A stretch of 64,000 bases of DNA from positions 35,075 to 99,074 of the forward strand of contig PHBW01000011.1 in NCBI GenBank assembly GCA_002840715.1, read 5' to 3'. This stretch comes from Chloroflexi bacterium HGW-Chloroflexi-4 (GTDB taxonomy: Bacteria; Chloroflexota; Anaerolineae; Anaerolineales; Anaerolineaceae). Both the position numbers and the translations under genes were made by a program. Under the pieces are notes generated by a model. That model did not search any database. It saw only the letters and a program-made list of their open reading frames with translations, and was not told the origin of the DNA. This document shows, piece by piece, positions 61,346-64,000 of this stretch. Position 1 is the first letter of the stretch. The number at the start of each line of letters is the position of its first letter.

Positions 61346-63583
61346 ATGACATCCAATAAATTAAAAAACCGTTTATTTATCTCCGTTGCGCTTATTTGCA
61401 TAATGGTATTAAGTAGTTGTCAAAAACAGCAAACAATTGCCAATAATGATAAGCCTCAAGATTATCCTCCAGTGCCATATGATTTAATTTCAACCGACTC
61501 CATTTTTTCATACCTTGAAGACTTGACTTCAATTCAACCTTATTCTGGCTGGCGCAACTCGGCTAGCAGTGGTGAAGCAGAAGGTCTGGATTACGTCCAA
61601 AGTCAGCTTGACCAGTTTTCAATCTTAAAAGACAAGGGCCTTGAAGTAGAAAGGCAATCTTTCGAAGTTTACTCAGGAGTGGAATTTTGGACAACGGAAG
61701 TTCATCTCACTGTTAATGGTGAGGAAATTGAAGTCCCCGCAGATGGAATACGTGGCTCACGTTATGATCCGAAAATTGCACTTTCGCTTGATTCTGATGG
61801 CAGTGCAAATGATTCTGAACTAAACCCGGTTGAAGCTTTTGGTTCGATCCTATTAATTGATAATAAAGAAAAATTGAAATCTTTGAAGTCTTCTGATGTG
61901 AAGGGGCAGATCCTTTTTCTTGATTATTCACTTATCGATTCAGTTACAAACCAAGATTTCGTATCCAATGGTCAACGCGTAATAAAACTTATAGATAATG
62001 GACTAGCCGGACTTGTTCTTATAACGTCATACTCTAATGTTGATGGTGAAAGCAGGGGAACAATGATCGGCGATGGAGGGATATTCCAATGGTTCAATCA
62101 CACCAAGCGAATTCCTATACTATATGTCAGGATTGAAGATCTCTCTAACGCCGGAATATCAAACTGGCAGGATTTCGAGAAAGTGGAATCCGCTCGCCTG
62201 GTATGGGATGAGGATGTTTTCATGCCGGCCGCTTCCGGTAACTTGAGCGCTCATATTGAAGGAATCGACAATTCCAAAGCAGTTTTACTCTCAGCCCACA
62301 TTGATTCGCCCAACGGACCAGGTGCATTTGATGATGGCAGTGGATCTGCCATTCTGCTCGAGATAGCTCGTGTATTGAATGAATCAAAAGCTCAACCAGC
62401 AGTTGATCTTTATATCGTTTGGTATGGCGGGCATGAACTGGGCACATACGGTTCATCCTATTTTGTCTCAACCCATCAAGACCTGATGGATAAATTATTG
62501 GCAATGCTGGTGATTGATCCTGTAGGTATGCCGATGGATGGTAAAGTGATAAATATTTCGACAAGCTATTCAAGTTATCGATATTTTGGAGATGACCGTT
62601 CTTTGTGGGCTGACTATTTATCAAGTGACTTGCCTACACATGACATCGAGTTTGAACAAGAGAAATTTGATGGTTTGATTGCAGACAACAGTAATTATGA
62701 CGCCTTTAATGTACCAGAATTCAATCTTTCTGTTTTGGATAACGACGAATGGATGGCTAAAGGTAGCGGATATGGCCATTATGCAAGTCATTGGCATGAT
62801 CCTTACGAAACTGCTGAACTTGCGAAAAGCGTAAAAGACATCTTTGAATCTATCACTAAAATTGCGCTGTCGGCTGCTTTAGAAACTGGTCAAAACGAAA
62901 CCAGCTTAAAAGTCACACCAAAGGTGGAACACCATGCCCTGGTTATTGCCAGTCACACCGAAAATCCAACCATTGGTCCAGCATTGATGCAAGATTTAGG
63001 GATGGCTTTGGCATGGAATGGATTTGATGTTGACCTAATTCCTTATGGACAATACGTCACAGCCAAGGATCTTGAGAATACAGAATTTGTGATCCTTCTG
63101 CCGGCACTTGATTATCCTGGCGAAAATGAGGAAATTTGGAGTATCGATGAGATAACCCTGCTAACAAATTATATAAATGAGGGTGGTTTATTATTGGTGA
63201 CTAATAGTGCACATAGTATTGCGTCAGGCAGAAAAGTTGAAGAGCTCAATGAAGATGCCACCTCAATAAATGACTTGTTGAAACCCATGGGGATCGAATT
63301 CAGAAACGGCAATCTTGGAGGGGAATCTTATCAACCGCAAGAAAATCATGCGTTAACTGCCAATATTCAACAATTGGCTTCAATGTTTGAAAATAATCGG
63401 GTTCCAATAAAATTTACCGATGGCCACGAACTGGTTAAGGGCGTTCTTGGTCTGGTGGATTATGGACAAAAAGGTGGTCAAGTTATTGTAATTACTGATA
63501 TCGGATTTTTAAAAAACATAGCAGCATCTGTTCAAAATCTGGAATTGGTAAAAAACATTGCCGATTATGCAGCGGCACGGTGA
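61346..63583 (+). CDS. M28-family metallopeptidase lipoprotein
   Basis: The 745-residue product has a lipobox LSSC (Cys near residue 25) followed by a PA-like domain (~90-280) and an M28 zinc-peptidase domain (~285-510). Zinc ligands and catalytic residues lie in LLSAHIDSPNGPGAFDDGSG, WYGGHELGTYG, VIDPVGMP and HYASHWHDPYETA. A C-terminal ~220-residue domain resembles ThuA/DUF4350-like glutamine-amidotransferase folds (LVIASHTENPTIGPALMQD, VILLPALDYPGENEEIW). It should act on peptides outside the membrane. AGAGGTG precedes the ATG. Confidence 0.85.
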   Translation: MTSNKLKNRLFISVALICIMVLSSCQKQQTIANNDKPQDYPPVPYDLISTDSIFSYLEDLTSIQPYSGWRNSASSGEAEGLDYVQSQLDQFSILKDKGLEVERQSFEVYSGVEFWTTEVHLTVNGEEIEVPADGIRGSRYDPKIALSLDSDGSANDSELNPVEAFGSILLIDNKEKLKSLKSSDVKGQILFLDYSLIDSVTNQDFVSNGQRVIKLIDNGLAGLVLITSYSNVDGESRGTMIGDGGIFQWFNHTKRIPILYVRIEDLSNAGISNWQDFEKVESARLVWDEDVFMPAASGNLSAHIEGIDNSKAVLLSAHIDSPNGPGAFDDGSGSAILLEIARVLNESKAQPAVDLYIVWYGGHELGTYGSSYFVSTHQDLMDKLLAMLVIDPVGMPMDGKVINISTSYSSYRYFGDDRSLWADYLSSDLPTHDIEFEQEKFDGLIADNSNYDAFNVPEFNLSVLDNDEWMAKGSGYGHYASHWHDPYETAELAKSVKDIFESITKIALSAALETGQNETSLKVTPKVEHHALVIASHTENPTIGPALMQDLGMALAWNGFDVDLIPYGQYVTAKDLENTEFVILLPALDYPGENEEIWSIDEITLLTNYINEGGLLLVTNSAHSIASGRKVEELNEDATSINDLLKPMGIEFRNGNLGGESYQPQENHALTANIQQLASMFENNRVPIKFTDGHELVKGVLGLVDYGQKGGQVIVITDIGFLKNIAASVQNLELVKNIADYAAAR

Positions 63584-63794
63584 CGATCAATAGCGAGCAA
63601 GTGAGACCATAATTGCCTGCTTCGGATATGACTGATATTCAGTCGGTTAATACCACTCATGTCACGAAGTTTATTATTTTCAAAACATGTAAATCAAACA
63701 AACAACAAAATAGTTTTTGAAGTATTGAGTTTATTATTTGGATAATGCATGTTTTATATGACCAGTCACATTTTTTAAATATGACCTTCGTAAT

Positions 63795-63823
63795 TTGACA
63801 CGCCTATTCAAACATGATAAACT
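63795..63823 (+). promoter_or_regulatory. Sigma-70-type promoter for the riboswitch RNA
   Basis: A consensus TTGACA (63795-63800) is followed after exactly 17 bases by TAAACT (63818-63823), about 33 bases before the riboswitch begins. The 63584-63794 stretch upstream shows no gene. Confidence 0.7.
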
Positions 63824-63856
63824 CTGTCTACAATTAAATAGCCCCAAACGGCACTT

Positions 63857-63957
63857 CTATCCAGAGAGGCGGAGGGATCGGCCCGACGAAGCCTCGGCAA
63901 CCAGAATCATGAAAGTGGTTCATGGTGCTAATTCCGACAGAAAAATCTGGAAGATAG
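63857..63957 (+). ncRNA. SAM-I (S-box) riboswitch
   Basis: The conserved core is plain: GGAGGGATCGGCCCGACGAA, GCCTCGGCAACC and the GGTGCTAATTCC block, closed by the P1 helix CTATC (63857-63861) with GATAG (63953-63957). S-box RNAs bind S-adenosylmethionine and normally turn off methionine or SAM synthesis and uptake genes. The regulated gene lies to the right of the window. AT-rich DNA and a consensus promoter precede it. Confidence 0.93.
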
Positions 63958-63994
63958 GAGGGCAGCCGCAAGAACGTTGCCCCTCGTGTTTTCT
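63958..63994 (+). terminator. Riboswitch expression-platform terminator
   Basis: GAGGGCA (63958-63964) pairs with TGCCCCTC (63978-63985) with one bulge, followed by GTGTTTTCT. It directly follows the P1 helix of the SAM-I aptamer, the usual position of the terminator that forms when SAM is bound. Confidence 0.65.
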
Positions 63995-64000
63995 CCGATA

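Noticed and set aside
1..64000. CRISPR arrays, tRNA or rRNA genes, prophage and intact insertion sequences
   Set aside because: I saw no regular spaced direct repeats, no cloverleaf with a T-loop core, and no transposase, integrase or phage structural gene.

Overview
The window looks like a chromosomal segment of a free-living, probably anaerobic or fermentative bacterium of the Chloroflexota, most likely class Anaerolineae. This is inferred from gene style only: lipoproteins with long Thr/Pro-rich linkers, an NBR1-type Ig-like lipoprotein, a CASTOR/POLLUX-type channel, a GlpA-like/GlpB-like/DUF1667 triad, mid-range base composition and many small same-strand operons. No rRNA, tRNA, CRISPR array, prophage or intact insertion sequence is visible.

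Positions 1-13500 hold a polyol/glycerol-phosphate region. A partial GntR/FadR regulator is followed by a GlpD-like dehydrogenase, an alkyl-DHAP-synthase-like flavoprotein and an FGGY kinase. A convergent SorC-type regulator follows, whose divergent intergenic region carries clear TTTGCAC-N4-GTGCAAA sites. Next come the GlpA-like/GlpB-like/DUF1667 triad, a membrane phosphodiesterase of the alkaline-phosphatase superfamily and a cytoplasmic GH5 glycosidase resembling glycolipid hydrolases. Positions 13700-23100 hold a large MASE1/CHASE/PAS histidine kinase, an AlkD-CASTOR/POLLUX-nucleoside phosphorylase operon, lipA, and two paralogous OmpR-type response regulators.

Positions 23200-29700 form an RNA-modification island: rsmI, a queuosine-precursor transporter, rsmE, an RsmF-like m5C methyltransferase, an ArmA/RmtB-like 16S rRNA methyltransferase and tgt, plus two small unknown proteins. 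Positions 29700-39200 carry an MFS transporter, an alpha/beta hydrolase, a fatty acid hydroxylase family protein, a decayed GIY-YIG gene with repeat-like DNA, a chemotaxis receptor, rnz, an adenosine-specific kinase family protein, a lipoprotein and a YjbQ protein.

Positions 39246-46209 are the best candidate for an undescribed system. Eight same-strand genes encode a zinc-ribbon pseudokinase, a vWA protein with an intact metal site, a strongly diverged adenylosuccinate-synthetase homologue, a D-Ala-D-Ala-ligase-like ATP-grasp enzyme, a double GNAT protein, two different SAM methyltransferases and a small zinc-ribbon/beta-repeat protein. The enzymes look like a small-molecule pathway (C-N bond formation, amino-acid ligation, acylation, methylation), with the kinase-like/vWA pair as a possible sensor or scaffold.

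Positions 46368-57828 form a complete L-arabinose uptake and catabolism unit transcribed leftward: LacI-family regulator, substrate-binding protein, ATPase, two permeases (one with a fused extracellular domain), an unknown membrane-anchored protein, and araB, araD, araA. A 28-bp perfect palindrome lies just upstream of the LacI gene. The right end has an NBR1-Ig lipoprotein, a HIT protein, two small envelope proteins, an orphan DNA methyltransferase, an M28 peptidase lipoprotein, and a SAM-I riboswitch with promoter and terminator whose target gene lies outside the window.
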